Assembly (NCBI GenBank): GCA_937951955.1
Contig: CALGAD010000031.1
Span: 1 to 27,236, forward strand
Length of the DNA: 27,236 nt
DNA from: an uncultured Bacillaceae bacterium
GTDB lineage: Bacteria > Bacillota > Bacilli > Bacillales > Caldibacillaceae
Direction of reading: 5' to 3'
The notes under the pieces are model-generated. The model did not search any database. It was not told the DNA's origin and saw only the letters and a program-made list of their open reading frames with translations. The translations under genes and the position numbers were made by a program. Shown here piece after piece: positions 1 to 7,719 of this stretch (the stretch's first letter is position 1; every line of letters starts with the position of its first letter).

Positions 1-967
1 TTATATATACAGATGTCCGCTCCACACGATTGCGTCTGATTGCATAAAACGTCAAACTATACAGGATGATACATGTTAACAGTGTAAAAATATGACTCTG
101 ATCAATCGAGCTAAAAAGTGTTCCTTTTCTATAAATCACCGCGGTGATAGCGATATTGAAAAAATTAAATGTGGTACTCCCTAAAATCGCACCGACAGCC
201 AGGTTATAATTCTTTAAGCGAAGTGAATTGATAATCGACGTTGTTTCTGGAAGGGATGTTCCCAACGCTAATAAAGTTGAGCCGATAAAAGTGGCTCCCA
301 ATCCAGTAATAACAGCAATATCATCGGCAGTAATCGTCAAAATCGCCCCAAAAAATGTTACGAATATCGTACAAAGGAAAAATAAGCTATATGCCTGGCC
401 AACGGAAAGTTTATGGAAAAAAAGCGATATTTTTTCTATAAACGTACGCTCTTTCCCAATTTGGTTCACAATTTCATTTTCCACTTCAGCGGGTCCTGTC
501 ATATCTTTCTGAGAAAACCTGGAAATCAGCCGGATCCCGGTAAAATATAAAATGACAAGGATTATTGTATCGAGACCGATACCAAAAATCGTATACGGGA
601 GCTGCAGAAAAATGACCAACGCTAAATATAAAGACAGAGTCATAATCAATAAAATATTGTATGAATGATCCTTACTCGTATAGTTAAACATTTTATGCCG
701 TATAAAAATAAGATCCATCAAAGCTAATATCGAAATATTAAAGGCATTACTACCAAATACATTCCCCGCAGCTAAATCAGGATTATCAATCATTACGGAC
801 GTAAAGCTTGTCGTTAATTCCGGCAGGGCCGATGCTCCCCCTAATAATAATGAGATAAAAATCGCCTTAATTTCCGATTCACGATCGATCATATCGGCCA
901 GTGTGGAAAGAATCATTGCTAAAATGACTAACATGACTGCTGCTATTGCAAATAAGAAAAATTCCAA
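1..967 (-). CDS. Sodium/calcium exchanger family membrane protein, partial
   Basis: This is an open frame of 322 codons with no stop before the window edge, so the C-terminus lies outside. It belongs to the CaCA cation antiporter family. Both alpha repeats that form the ion site are visible: the first near residues 40-80, with ALPELTTS and GNVFGSNAFN, and the second near residues 225-270, with ALGTSLPETTS and GAILGSTTFNFFN. The rest is hydrophobic segments with a charged central loop, as expected for a ten-helix antiporter. The chosen start is TTG at 967, because a GAGGAG sits 9 bases upstream; an in-frame ATG at 991 has only a very close GGAG. Family members of this type run to about 320-330 residues, so little is probably missing. 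The exact ion (Ca2+/H+ or Na+/Ca2+) cannot be told from sequence. Confidence 0.88.
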   Translation of the reverse strand, partial: MEFFLFAIAAVMLVILAMILSTLADMIDRESEIKAIFISLLLGGASALPELTTSFTSVMIDNPDLAAGNVFGSNAFNISILALMDLIFIRHKMFNYTSKDHSYNILLIMTLSLYLALVIFLQLPYTIFGIGLDTIILVILYFTGIRLISRFSQKDMTGPAEVENEIVNQIGKERTFIEKISLFFHKLSVGQAYSLFFLCTIFVTFFGAILTITADDIAVITGLGATFIGSTLLALGTSLPETTSIINSLRLKNYNLAVGAILGSTTFNFFNIAITAVIYRKGTLFSSIDQSHIFTLLTCIILYSLTFYAIRRNRVERTSVYI

Positions 968-1081
968 AACCCACAACTCCTCAAGCAACATAATCTCCGT
1001 TGCTATTGTTCGCGAAACGTGAAAAAATATGCGTACCAACTGCTCATCCGGAAAAAGCGAATTTTTCAACTCCGCCAAAGT

Positions 1082-1117
1082 AAAAATAAAAAACCTGGCA
1101 AATAGTATCGCCAGGTT
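1082..1117 (-). terminator. Intrinsic terminator of the phosphoglucomutase gene
   Basis: On the minus strand an 8-bp stem (AACCTGGC/GCCAGGTT, arms 1110-1117 and 1092-1099) with a 10-base loop is followed directly by a T-rich run. It lies just after the stop codon of the phosphoglucomutase at 1133 and before the exchanger gene. Confidence 0.85.
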
Positions 1118-1132
1118 AAACAAAGCTTTATG

Positions 1133-2875
1133 TTATTTTACAAGTTCATGAACAAGCTGCATAACAGCTTCTTCTAAATTCTTTAACAACGTTTCGCTCT
1201 CATCAAGAGAATCGCCCTGAACGGCAAAATAAAATTTACACTTCGGTTCCGTTCCCGAGGGGCGTGCACAGAACCAGGAACCGTCCTCGAGGAAGTATTT
1301 CAACACATTGGACTTCGGCAATTTAATCGGGTCTAGTTTCCCTGTATCCAGTTCTTTTCGTAAGCTCGCTTGATAATCTTCAACAGCGACAACTTTCACA
1401 CCAGCCAATTCTTTCGGTGGATTTTGTCGGAATGATTCCATAATATGGGCGATTTGTTGTTCGCCTTCTGTTCCTTTTAAGGTGAGGGATTGCAAGGATT
1501 CCCGGTAATACCCGTATTTTCCAAATATCTCCATCAAGCCATCATACATCGTTTTTCCTTGTGATTTATAAAAGGCCGCTACTTCTGCTGCAAGCAGTGT
1601 CGCCTGTACCGCGTCCTTATCGCGCACAAAATCCCCGATCAGGCAGCCATAGCTCTCTTCGTAACCAAACTGGAACTTGTACTCACCGGTTTCCTCAAAC
1701 TCTTTAATTTTTTCTCCGATGAACTTAAAGCCCGTTAACGTATCTAACGTTTCCACGCCAAAGCTTTCCGCAATGGCACGTCCTAATTCGGAAGTAACGA
1801 TCGTTTTAATCATAATGCCGTTTTCCGGGAGTAAGCCCTGTTCTTTTTTCTGGGATAAAATGTAGTGAAGCAAGAGGGCTCCAATTTGGTTTCCAGTTAA
1901 TGGTGTATATTCCCCTTCTTGATTTTTCACAACGATTCCGAGACGGTCGGAGTCAGGGTCAGTTCCAAGCAAAATATCGGCATCCACTTCTTTACCGTAA
2001 CGGATTGCCAGTTCAAAGGCTTTCGGATCCTCCGGATTGGGGGATTCAACGGTGGAAAAGTCCGGATCCGGTAATTCCTGTTCTTGAACAATGGTGACAT
2101 TTTCGAAACCAAATCGTTTTAACCCTAATTGGACTAATCGATTGGCTGTCCCGTGCAGCGGTGTAAACACAATCCGCAAGTCATTGGCCATTTGTTGAAC
2201 AACCGACTTATTTAGCTGGATCGTATCTAATTGTTCTAAATAAGCCTGATCGATTTCTTCACCGATATATGTCAATAATCCTTTTTCCAGCAATTCCTTT
2301 TCTTCTAAAACTTCAATGGCTAGTTCATCTTCTACTTCATTTACAAAAGCGGTTAATTGCGCAGCAGGTTTGGGTGTCAATTGGGCACCGTCTTCGCCAT
2401 ATACTTTATACCCATTGTATTCCGGCGGGTTATGGCTAGCTGTGATCATTACCCCGGCAGCTGCTTGAAGATGACGAACAGCAAAGGATAGTTCGGGTGT
2501 CGGACGTAATTCTTTAAATAAGTACGACTTAATCCCGTGCTTGCCGACAGTTTTAGCCACTTCCAATGCAAATTCCGGAGATTGATGGCGTGAATCATAG
2601 GCGATCACTATACCGCGTTTTGCCTGTTCCTCGCCTTGACTTAATAAATAGCGTGCCAAGCCTTCCGATGCTTTCCGTACCGTGTAAATGTTCATCCGAT
2701 TCGTACCCGGCCCGAGTTCACCGCGCATACCGGCCGTTCCGAACTCTAAGTTTTTAATAAACAGTTCTTCCAGTATTTTTTCATCAGTTTTTACACGTTC
2801 TAATTGTTCTTTTAAGTCTTGATCGAGCGCTTCAAAACTGAGCCATTTTTCCGCTACCGATTTCCAAGTCATCAT
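1133..2875 (-). CDS. pgcA: Phosphoglucomutase / phosphomannomutase (PgcA type)
   Basis: This 580-residue enzyme of the alpha-D-phosphohexomutase family interconverts glucose 1-phosphate and glucose 6-phosphate in the cytoplasm. It supplies UDP-glucose for glycolipid and wall teichoic acid decoration. All four active-site loops are present: the phosphoserine loop TASHNP (residues 145-150, Ser147), the metal loop DPDSDR near 307, the sugar-binding GYEESYG near 404, and the phosphate-binding RPSGTEP near 540. GTAGMRG at 46-52 is also typical. Length fits the B. subtilis PgcA/YhxB group. A GGAGG lies 5 bases before the first of two consecutive ATG codons, so either may be used. The gene is transcribed alone, from an extended -10 promoter to its own terminator. 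Mannose isomers could also be substrates. Confidence 0.96.
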   Translation of the reverse strand: MMTWKSVAEKWLSFEALDQDLKEQLERVKTDEKILEELFIKNLEFGTAGMRGELGPGTNRMNIYTVRKASEGLARYLLSQGEEQAKRGIVIAYDSRHQSPEFALEVAKTVGKHGIKSYLFKELRPTPELSFAVRHLQAAAGVMITASHNPPEYNGYKVYGEDGAQLTPKPAAQLTAFVNEVEDELAIEVLEEKELLEKGLLTYIGEEIDQAYLEQLDTIQLNKSVVQQMANDLRIVFTPLHGTANRLVQLGLKRFGFENVTIVQEQELPDPDFSTVESPNPEDPKAFELAIRYGKEVDADILLGTDPDSDRLGIVVKNQEGEYTPLTGNQIGALLLHYILSQKKEQGLLPENGIMIKTIVTSELGRAIAESFGVETLDTLTGFKFIGEKIKEFEETGEYKFQFGYEESYGCLIGDFVRDKDAVQATLLAAEVAAFYKSQGKTMYDGLMEIFGKYGYYRESLQSLTLKGTEGEQQIAHIMESFRQNPPKELAGVKVVAVEDYQASLRKELDTGKLDPIKLPKSNVLKYFLEDGSWFCARPSGTEPKCKFYFAVQGDSLDESETLLKNLEEAVMQLVHELVK

Positions 2876-2910
2876 CCAATCCTCCGTTACTAATTTTCAA
2901 GTACTCTTCC

Positions 2911-2919
2911 ATTATAGCA
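2911..2919 (-). promoter_or_regulatory. Extended -10 promoter of the phosphoglucomutase gene
   Basis: The minus strand reads TGCTATAAT, a perfect extended -10 element about 36 bases before the start codon. The only -35-like hexamer, TTGTCA at 2931-2936, is just 14 bases away, so the promoter probably relies on the TGn motif. Confidence 0.6.
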
Positions 2920-3182
2920 AATAATCCGTCTGACAAACGACAAGCAAATGCCTTGTTTGACCGAATATGTACAGATCATCCTTTCTTCCCCTGTCCCACT
3001 TCTCCCTTAATTTTTTCTGATCATTCTTCCTCCTTACACCTATGATTAAAAATGCCGGCAAATAAAAAATAAGCTTTAATCACTATTATAGTACTTTTTC
3101 CCTATTGATGAAAAGGGTATGAAATAACTGACAAAAGCCACCAGTTTCTCACTTTAGCGGATATTTCCCTTTCTTCTATTCA

Positions 3183-3191
3183 TGCTATAAT
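3183..3191 (+). promoter_or_regulatory. Extended -10 promoter of the HAD phosphatase gene
   Basis: TGCTATAAT matches the extended -10 consensus exactly and lies about 50 bases before the ATG at 3243. No good -35 is found at 16-18 bases. Confidence 0.55.
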
Positions 3192-3242
3192 AAGTATTCG
3201 TTGTTTCATTTTCACTAACTAAAATATTACGGGAGGAAAAAC

Positions 3243-3905
3243 ATGCGCAAGACACCTGATGCAATGATTTTTGATGTCGATGGAACGCTCTTTCAAACCG
3301 AATCGATTTTGCAATATGCGTATGAGCAAACCTTTCAATTGTTAAGAGAAAAAGGTTTATATACCGGACCGGTACCACCAATTGAAAAAATGTATCAAAC
3401 GTTAGGTATGGTGATCGACGATATTTGGAACGAACTATTACCGGACGTCAGTGATGAAGTGAAAGATGCCGCGAGCGAAGCCATATTAACTTATGAAATT
3501 GCTGGTTTAAAACAAGGGAAGGGGAAGCTTTATCCCGGGGTAAAGGAGACTTTAGAAGAACTTGCCGGGAAAGGAATCCGGCTGTTCGTTGCCTCAAATG
3601 GCCTGGAACCTTACGTGAAAGAAGTCGTCTCTGCTTGCGGTCTTGCCCACCTTATTGAATATGCATACAGTGCCGGCGAATTTCAAACGACATCAAAATC
3701 GGATCTCGTCCGCATTCTTCTTGAAGAACATCAGCTTACAGATGCCTGGATGGTGGGTGACCGTTCGTCGGATATACAGGCGGCTAAAGACAATCAATTG
3801 ATTGCGGTTGGCTGTGATTATGCCAGGTTTAAAAAAGAAGGGGAACTGGATCAAGCGGACATCATGATCAAACGTTTTTCGGACCTGTTGCAATATGTGG
3901 AATAA
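3243..3905 (+). CDS. HAD-superfamily phosphatase (phosphoglycolate phosphatase-like)
   Basis: This 220-residue cytoplasmic hydrolase has the haloacid dehalogenase fold with a C1 helical cap. Motif I is FDVDGT with nucleophile Asp11 and acid/base Asp13. Motif II is the serine in VASNG near residue 119, motif III a lysine near 147 (TSKSD), and motif IV GDRSSD near 171-176. The helical cap spans about residues 18-85. A GGGAGG six bases before the ATG fixes the start. It stands alone between a promoter with an extended -10 and an intrinsic terminator. Related proteins dephosphorylate small phosphate esters such as phosphoglycolate, pyrophosphate or nucleotides; the actual substrate cannot be read from the sequence. 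Confidence 0.92.
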   Translation: MRKTPDAMIFDVDGTLFQTESILQYAYEQTFQLLREKGLYTGPVPPIEKMYQTLGMVIDDIWNELLPDVSDEVKDAASEAILTYEIAGLKQGKGKLYPGVKETLEELAGKGIRLFVASNGLEPYVKEVVSACGLAHLIEYAYSAGEFQTTSKSDLVRILLEEHQLTDAWMVGDRSSDIQAAKDNQLIAVGCDYARFKKEGELDQADIMIKRFSDLLQYVE

Positions 3906-3922
3906 CAATGAAGAAATTTTTG

Positions 3923-3967
3923 GGGAATTCGCTCTCCTTTTCTAACCGGGAGAAAGGAATTCCCTTT
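3923..3967 (+). terminator. Intrinsic terminator after the HAD gene
   Basis: GGGAATTC (3923-3930) pairs with GAATTCCC (3957-3964), and an inner TCTCC/GGGAGA stem extends the hairpin. TTTATT follows. It lies between two convergent genes and overlaps the stop of the DUF488 gene. The opposite strand lacks a T run. Confidence 0.7.
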
Positions 3968-4343
3968 ATTCATTGCAACTTTGTATCCGGTGTAGAATCT
4001 CCTTTTGCAAGACGACGGCATGATTATGTACCGTATCTTTTGCCCCATAAAGCAACGTGACCTTTCGGGTTTGAGCAAGTTCACATAATTCATCGACTAA
4101 TTGCGATTTTACATCATCTTCCCTGAGTTCCAACAAATATCTTTGTTGAAATTCCGGAAATTTCTGCGCCTCATGACGAAACCATTTCCGGAGTTCATGG
4201 CTCGGGGCAATATTTTTCAGCCATAAATCGACTCCCGCCTTTTCCTTTTTCAGCCCCCGCGGCCATAGCCGATCGACTAAAATCCGCAGGCCATCATCTG
4301 CAGCAATTGCTTCGTAAACCCTCTTTATCGATATATTAGCCAA
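3966..4343 (-). CDS. DUF488 family protein (YeaO-like)
   Basis: This is a 125-residue soluble protein of the DUF488/YeaO family, whose biochemical role is not established. The family signature is clear: an N-terminal RVYE, then RILVDRLWPRGL at about residues 20-31, DLWLKNIAPSHELRKWF at about 39-55, and a C-terminal LLYGAKD before a conserved histidine (NHAVVL). The start codon is TTG, supported by an AAGGAG nine bases upstream; there is no better ATG nearby. It is a single-gene unit with a plausible promoter at 4372-4401 and it converges on the HAD gene. Confidence 0.9.
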   Translation of the reverse strand: MANISIKRVYEAIAADDGLRILVDRLWPRGLKKEKAGVDLWLKNIAPSHELRKWFRHEAQKFPEFQQRYLLELREDDVKSQLVDELCELAQTRKVTLLYGAKDTVHNHAVVLQKEILHRIQSCNE

Positions 4344-4371
4344 ACCCTATCACTCCTTCACGATTTTTTCT

Positions 4372-4401
4372 ATTAAACCATGTCAATGAAGAGAATGTAA
4401 A
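4372..4401 (-). promoter_or_regulatory. Probable sigma-A promoter of the DUF488 gene
   Basis: On the minus strand TTTACA (4396-4401) and TTTAAT (4372-4377) are separated by 18 bases, each matching the consensus at five of six positions. The predicted start site lies about 20 bases before the TTG codon. Confidence 0.5.
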
Positions 4402-4440
4402 TCGAAATGAAAACTTCGCGCAAATCCTAATTCTCAATAT

Positions 4441-4476
4441 AAAAAAAGACTGATTAAAGATGTAATCTTCAATCAG
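4441..4476 (-). terminator. Intrinsic terminator of the EAL gene
   Basis: On the minus strand CTGATT and AAGAT pair with ATCTT and AATCAG (arms within 4450-4476), followed by a near-perfect run of seven T. It lies about 60 bases after the EAL stop codon. Confidence 0.85.
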
Positions 4477-4535
4477 CCATAAACAGATTATCGTTGTGCG
4501 GAAAACATATCTTAGATAGCAAAACTACTGTGCCA

Positions 4536-5252
4536 TTAAGCGAGTAAATACTCGTCTAATGTTTTCGGTATCCCGATGTAAAATCCTTGCCCATAGGCGA
4601 CACCTAATTGTTTAGCCCTATCTAGATCTTGTTGACTTTCGATACCTTCCACAATTAATTTTGATCCATTTCCAATAAAATCGACAAAAAACTCAATCAA
4701 GTCTTGTTTCTTCTGTGATGTAGCCAGATCTTTAGCGAAGTACCGATCCACCTTTGTAATATCTGGTTCTAACTCTAATAGTGCCTGTAGAGTTGAACTG
4801 CCCGTCCCTAAATCATCCAGGGACAGTTTCACGCCCCTTTTTCTTAACTGTTCCGCGAATTCTTTTAAAGCTAATAAATCCAATTCATTTTCAGCTTCGT
4901 TTATTTCCAACACGATATTCGCTGGATTAATGGCACTAAAAGTTAGAAGTCGGTCGAGACTATAGATAAAGGTTGAATCTAACAAAGTGGATGGGAATAT
5001 ATTGATAAATAGCAAGTGCTCCTGTAAATATTGAGAAAACCTTCGAATCTGTTCAAAAATATGGAATACCGAATACATATCCAAATCAAACAGGGCATCT
5101 TCTCGTTCCGCGTATTCGAATAAATGTTCAGGGCTTTGAAAATCGGGTGAACGTAATAGAAATTCAAAACCCAAAATTTTCTCTTTCTTTAAATCATAAA
5201 TCGGTTGCACTACGTGGTATATATGAAAAGATTTCCAATCCCAGTTTTCCAT
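4536..5252 (-). CDS. Stand-alone EAL domain, probable cyclic-di-GMP phosphodiesterase
   Basis: This 238-residue protein is a single EAL domain without PAS, GGDEF or membrane segments; it would hydrolyse cyclic di-GMP to pGpG in the cytoplasm. The EAL signature reads EFL (Glu30-Leu32). Every catalytic or metal-binding residue I can align is kept: Asn84 in NIFP, Glu116 in LEINE, Asp146-Asp147 in DDLGTG, Lys167 in TKVD, Glu202 and Glu205 in VEGIE, and Gln222 in GQGF. I choose the ATG at 5252 because a GAGG lies 8 bases upstream; an in-frame ATG at 5270 has no ribosome site. A terminator follows. It lies 122 bp after psuG on the same strand, so some read-through is possible. Its activity may depend on an unseen partner, since it has no sensory domain. 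Confidence 0.9.
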   Translation of the reverse strand: MENWDWKSFHIYHVVQPIYDLKKEKILGFEFLLRSPDFQSPEHLFEYAEREDALFDLDMYSVFHIFEQIRRFSQYLQEHLLFINIFPSTLLDSTFIYSLDRLLTFSAINPANIVLEINEAENELDLLALKEFAEQLRKRGVKLSLDDLGTGSSTLQALLELEPDITKVDRYFAKDLATSQKKQDLIEFFVDFIGNGSKLIVEGIESQQDLDRAKQLGVAYGQGFYIGIPKTLDEYLLA

Positions 5253-5374
5253 TCTTCGCACCTCGGGCATGAATCAAAATTTACAGTAACCTTGACGATT
5301 TGCCTATCACACTTTCCCAGATATTACTAATTTGCCGGTTACTATCTTTTATTTCGGCATTTTTTTACAGAAGT

Positions 5375-6289
5375 TTATTTTTTTAAATGGACCGCGATTT
5401 GCGCACCGAGTTTCGCATTATTTTTTACTAAAGCGATATTGGCAACTAAACTTTTACCTTCTGTCATATCTTTCACACGGCTCAACAAGAACGGTGTCAC
5501 TTCTTTTCCGGTAATATTTTTCTCTTCTGCTTCTTTGATCGCTTGATCGATAATACTATTAATCATTGCCTCATCTAAAGAATCTTGCTCCGGAATCGGA
5601 TTCGTTATCAGTGTTCCGCCTTGTAAACCAAGTTCGGCTTTTGTTTGGATAAGCGCTGCAATCTCTTCCGGTGTGTCAAGACGGAAATTCACTTTATAAG
5701 GGCTTGTCCGTGTGTAAAAAGCAGGTAATACATCGGTCTGATAGCCGACAACCGGTACTCCAAAAGTTTCCAAATATTCCAGAGTAAGACCCAGGTCTAA
5801 AATAGATTTTGCTCCGGCACAAACGACAGCAACTTCTGTATGGGCCAGTTCTTGCAAGTCAGCGGAAATATCCATCGTTTTTTCTGCACCACGGTGAACA
5901 CCACCAATTCCACCTGTCGCAAACACTTTAATTCCCGCTAAATCAGCGCAAATCATCGTTGCGGCCACCGTTGTCGCTCCATGTTTTTTATTCATTATAA
6001 TATAAGGCAAGTCTCTCCGGCTAGCTTTCAAAATTTCGGCATCAGAAGCTAAAAATTCGACCTGTTCTCTCGTTAAACCGATGTGAATTTTTCCATCAAT
6101 GATGGCAATGGTTGCCGGCACGGCACCGTTTTCCCGGATAATGTCTTCACAAGCTAAAGCCGTTTCAACATTTTGGGGATACGGCATGCCGTGTGAAATA
6201 ATGGTGGACTCTAAAGCGACGATCGGTAAGTTGTTTTCTAGAGCATGTTTTACTTCATCGGAATAAACTAAGTATTTTTCGAAATTCAT
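5375..6289 (-). CDS. psuG: Pseudouridine-5'-phosphate glycosidase
   Basis: This 304-residue enzyme belongs to the PsuG/IndA family. It cleaves the C-C glycosidic bond of pseudouridine 5'-phosphate to give uracil and ribose 5-phosphate, using a metal ion and a lysine. Family landmarks are VALESTIISHGMPYP near residues 22-36, HGATTVAATM near 100, and FATGGIGGVHRGAE near 120. The open frame extends upstream to 6376, but the ATG at 6289 is the right start: an AGGGAG sits just before it and the homologous N-terminus begins there. It follows the HTH-kinase psuK by 49 bp on the same strand, so the two form an operon for pseudouridine breakdown. Confidence 0.95.
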   Translation of the reverse strand: MNFEKYLVYSDEVKHALENNLPIVALESTIISHGMPYPQNVETALACEDIIRENGAVPATIAIIDGKIHIGLTREQVEFLASDAEILKASRRDLPYIIMNKKHGATTVAATMICADLAGIKVFATGGIGGVHRGAEKTMDISADLQELAHTEVAVVCAGAKSILDLGLTLEYLETFGVPVVGYQTDVLPAFYTRTSPYKVNFRLDTPEEIAALIQTKAELGLQGGTLITNPIPEQDSLDEAMINSIIDQAIKEAEEKNITGKEVTPFLLSRVKDMTEGKSLVANIALVKNNAKLGAQIAVHLKK

Positions 6290-6338
6290 ATAACTCCCTC
6301 TTTCCTTGTAATTTTTATATTGTATTAACCTTATTTGT

Positions 6339-7433
6339 TTAGTCAAGGTGCAATTTTTTATACACTTGTTCAACATGTTCCTGATTCATTTTGGGTGAGA
6401 CGGTATTTTCCGATTGAATCGTAATGGCTGAACAAACTTGACCGTATTGACAGGCTTCTTTTAATGACCGTTTTTTCAAAAGCCCGTATAAAACACCGGC
6501 TGTTAATGAATCACCAGCACCTGTTACATCGACAACATCAACGGTATTGGCTGGTAAATAACCGGACGCGCCATTCTTTGTAAAATAATGGAGGCCTTTG
6601 CTTCCCACCGTTACCACGAGGTTTTCAACGCCTCTGGCAAACAAGCGGTTGACCGCTTCATCCAGTGAATCCGGATCATGTATTCCGGATGCTTCCTGGA
6701 TTTCTCCTAAATTGGCAATGAGTAAATGCACGCCCGTTAAATCATCGGGCAGTTTATGTATCTTCGGTATAGAAACCGGAGTAATCACGAGGGGAATATC
6801 TTCATGATGGCACTTGCGAATGATTCCTGCGATTGTTTCGGCAGGAAAATTTAAATCTAACAAAACATAAGATGCAGAAGAAATGATATTCCACCGTTCT
6901 TCTATTTGCGAAAATTCCACGAGATCACATATATCCATATCGGCAAATCCGATCTGCATTTCGCCGGTTTCATCGAGGACAGCTAAATAATTTCCTGTAT
7001 TTGCTGATGGAAAAGTGATAGAAAAACTCATATCCATCCATTGCTTTGAGTTTTCCACTAACCACTCGCCATCCATATCATCGCCCAGAGCGGTAAGAAG
7101 TGACGTTTTAATGCCAAGCCTGCCCAGGTTTTCAGCAATATTCCGGGCAACTCCCCCCATCGCTTTGTAGGAGGTAACCGGGTTCGATGTATCCATTTGT
7201 AAGGGTCCTTTTAACATGATTTTCCGGTCAACATTGGCACCGCCGATACAGACGACGCTGTCATCTTCCCGTAAAACATATGCCCGACCAATAATTTCAC
7301 CTTTTTTCATTAAAGAAGATATATAATTGGCCACCGCCGGCCTTGATAAATTTAACTTTTCAGCCAGTTCATTTTGGGAAATAAATGGATCATCTTGAAT
7401 TAACTTTAAAATCAAACGTTCCTTTTCGTTCAT
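6339..7433 (-). CDS. psuK: HTH-containing PfkB-family kinase, probable pseudouridine kinase
   Basis: This 364-residue protein joins two parts. Residues 1-58 form a winged helix-turn-helix of the AsnC/MarR-like kind (ISQNELAEKLNLSRPAVANY). From about residue 60 it is a PfkB carbohydrate kinase with GGANVDRK near 65, a GGVARNIAENL stretch near 95-105, and the ATP-site signature DVTGAGDS near 303-310, whose Asp is the catalytic base. With psuG directly downstream, the likely reaction is pseudouridine to pseudouridine 5'-phosphate. I take the ATG at 7433, preceded by AAGGAGG at good spacing, not the upstream in-frame codon. The HTH suggests that the enzyme also binds DNA, possibly the two repeats at its own promoter. 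Kinases with this HTH fusion are known in Firmicutes; the substrate here is inferred from the neighbour. Confidence 0.9.
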   Translation of the reverse strand: MNEKERLILKLIQDDPFISQNELAEKLNLSRPAVANYISSLMKKGEIIGRAYVLREDDSVVCIGGANVDRKIMLKGPLQMDTSNPVTSYKAMGGVARNIAENLGRLGIKTSLLTALGDDMDGEWLVENSKQWMDMSFSITFPSANTGNYLAVLDETGEMQIGFADMDICDLVEFSQIEERWNIISSASYVLLDLNFPAETIAGIIRKCHHEDIPLVITPVSIPKIHKLPDDLTGVHLLIANLGEIQEASGIHDPDSLDEAVNRLFARGVENLVVTVGSKGLHYFTKNGASGYLPANTVDVVDVTGAGDSLTAGVLYGLLKKRSLKEACQYGQVCSAITIQSENTVSPKMNQEHVEQVYKKLHLD

Positions 7434-7457
7434 GCACACCCTCCTTGCGTTCCGCGC

Positions 7458-7491
7458 CAAACGTTTGTTTAAAAATCAAACGTTTGTTTAA
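7458..7491. repeat. Two identical 15-bp repeats, probable operators of psuK-psuG
   Basis: CAAACGTTTGTTTAA occurs at 7458-7472 and again, without mismatch, at 7477-7491. Each copy contains the perfect 10-bp palindrome CAAACGTTTG. The centres are 19 bp apart, about two helical turns, so the copies would face the same side of the DNA. They cover the predicted transcription start and the edge of the -10 box, a repressor position. Confidence 0.7.
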
Positions 7492-7519
7492 TTATACCGC
7501 TTTCTTATAAAGGGAGCAA
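7491..7519 (-). promoter_or_regulatory. Promoter of the psuK-psuG operon
   Basis: On the minus strand TTGCTC (7514-7519) and a perfect TATAAT (7491-7496) are 17 bases apart. The tandem operator-like repeats begin at the -10 box and continue downstream. Confidence 0.65.
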
Positions 7520-7621
7520 GTATTTTTTAAAAATAAATAATAAAATAGATTGAATTTCATAAAATGTTCAATTTCTCTCATTTTGTTCTGCATACGGAAC
7601 ATTTATTTTCCCTGGCAAATA

Positions 7622-7630
7622 TGATATAAC
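7622..7630 (+). promoter_or_regulatory. Extended -10 promoter of murB
   Basis: TGATATAAC is an extended -10 element (TGn plus TATAAC, five of six). No good -35 is seen. Transcription should start near 7637, at the base of a small hairpin, leaving a leader of about 83 bases. Confidence 0.5.
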
Positions 7631-7637
7631 TATAACA

Positions 7638-7688
7638 GCGCCCAAATTCGGGTGCATGCGGAACGGTAAAGGATCGGGATCGCATCAC
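7638..7688 (+). other. Possible structured leader of murB
   Basis: GCGCCC (7638-7643) can pair with GGGTGC (7650-7655) around a six-base loop at the very 5' end of the predicted transcript. GTGCATGCG (7652-7660) can instead pair with CGCATCAC (7681-7688) with one bulge. The two hairpins share bases 7652-7655, so they compete. A T-rich run follows the second, before the ribosome site. Confidence 0.35.
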
Positions 7689-7719
7689 GAGATTATTTTT
7701 TGCTAAAGGAATGACTTTT

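Larger units (their letters stand above)
2876..3242. other. Divergent intergenic region, 367 bp, no gene seen
   Basis: This AT-rich spacer separates the phosphoglucomutase and HAD genes, which point away from each other. It holds one extended -10 promoter for each direction (2911-2919 on minus, 3183-3191 on plus). I see no ORF with a ribosome site, no clear long hairpin and no repeat in the middle. Confidence 0.6.

Noticed and set aside
228..512. 94-codon plus-strand frame
   Set aside because: It lies antisense within the exchanger gene, whose alpha repeats are unmistakable on the minus strand; no ribosome site is seen.
7458..7491. CcpA catabolite-response (cre) sites at the psuK promoter
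   Set aside because: The palindrome CAAACGTTTG has a central CG like cre, but it lacks the flanking TG and CA of the cre consensus. A specific operator is more likely.
7458..7491. CRISPR-like repeat
   Set aside because: There are only two 15-bp copies with a 4-bp gap, at a promoter; no array or cas genes are present.
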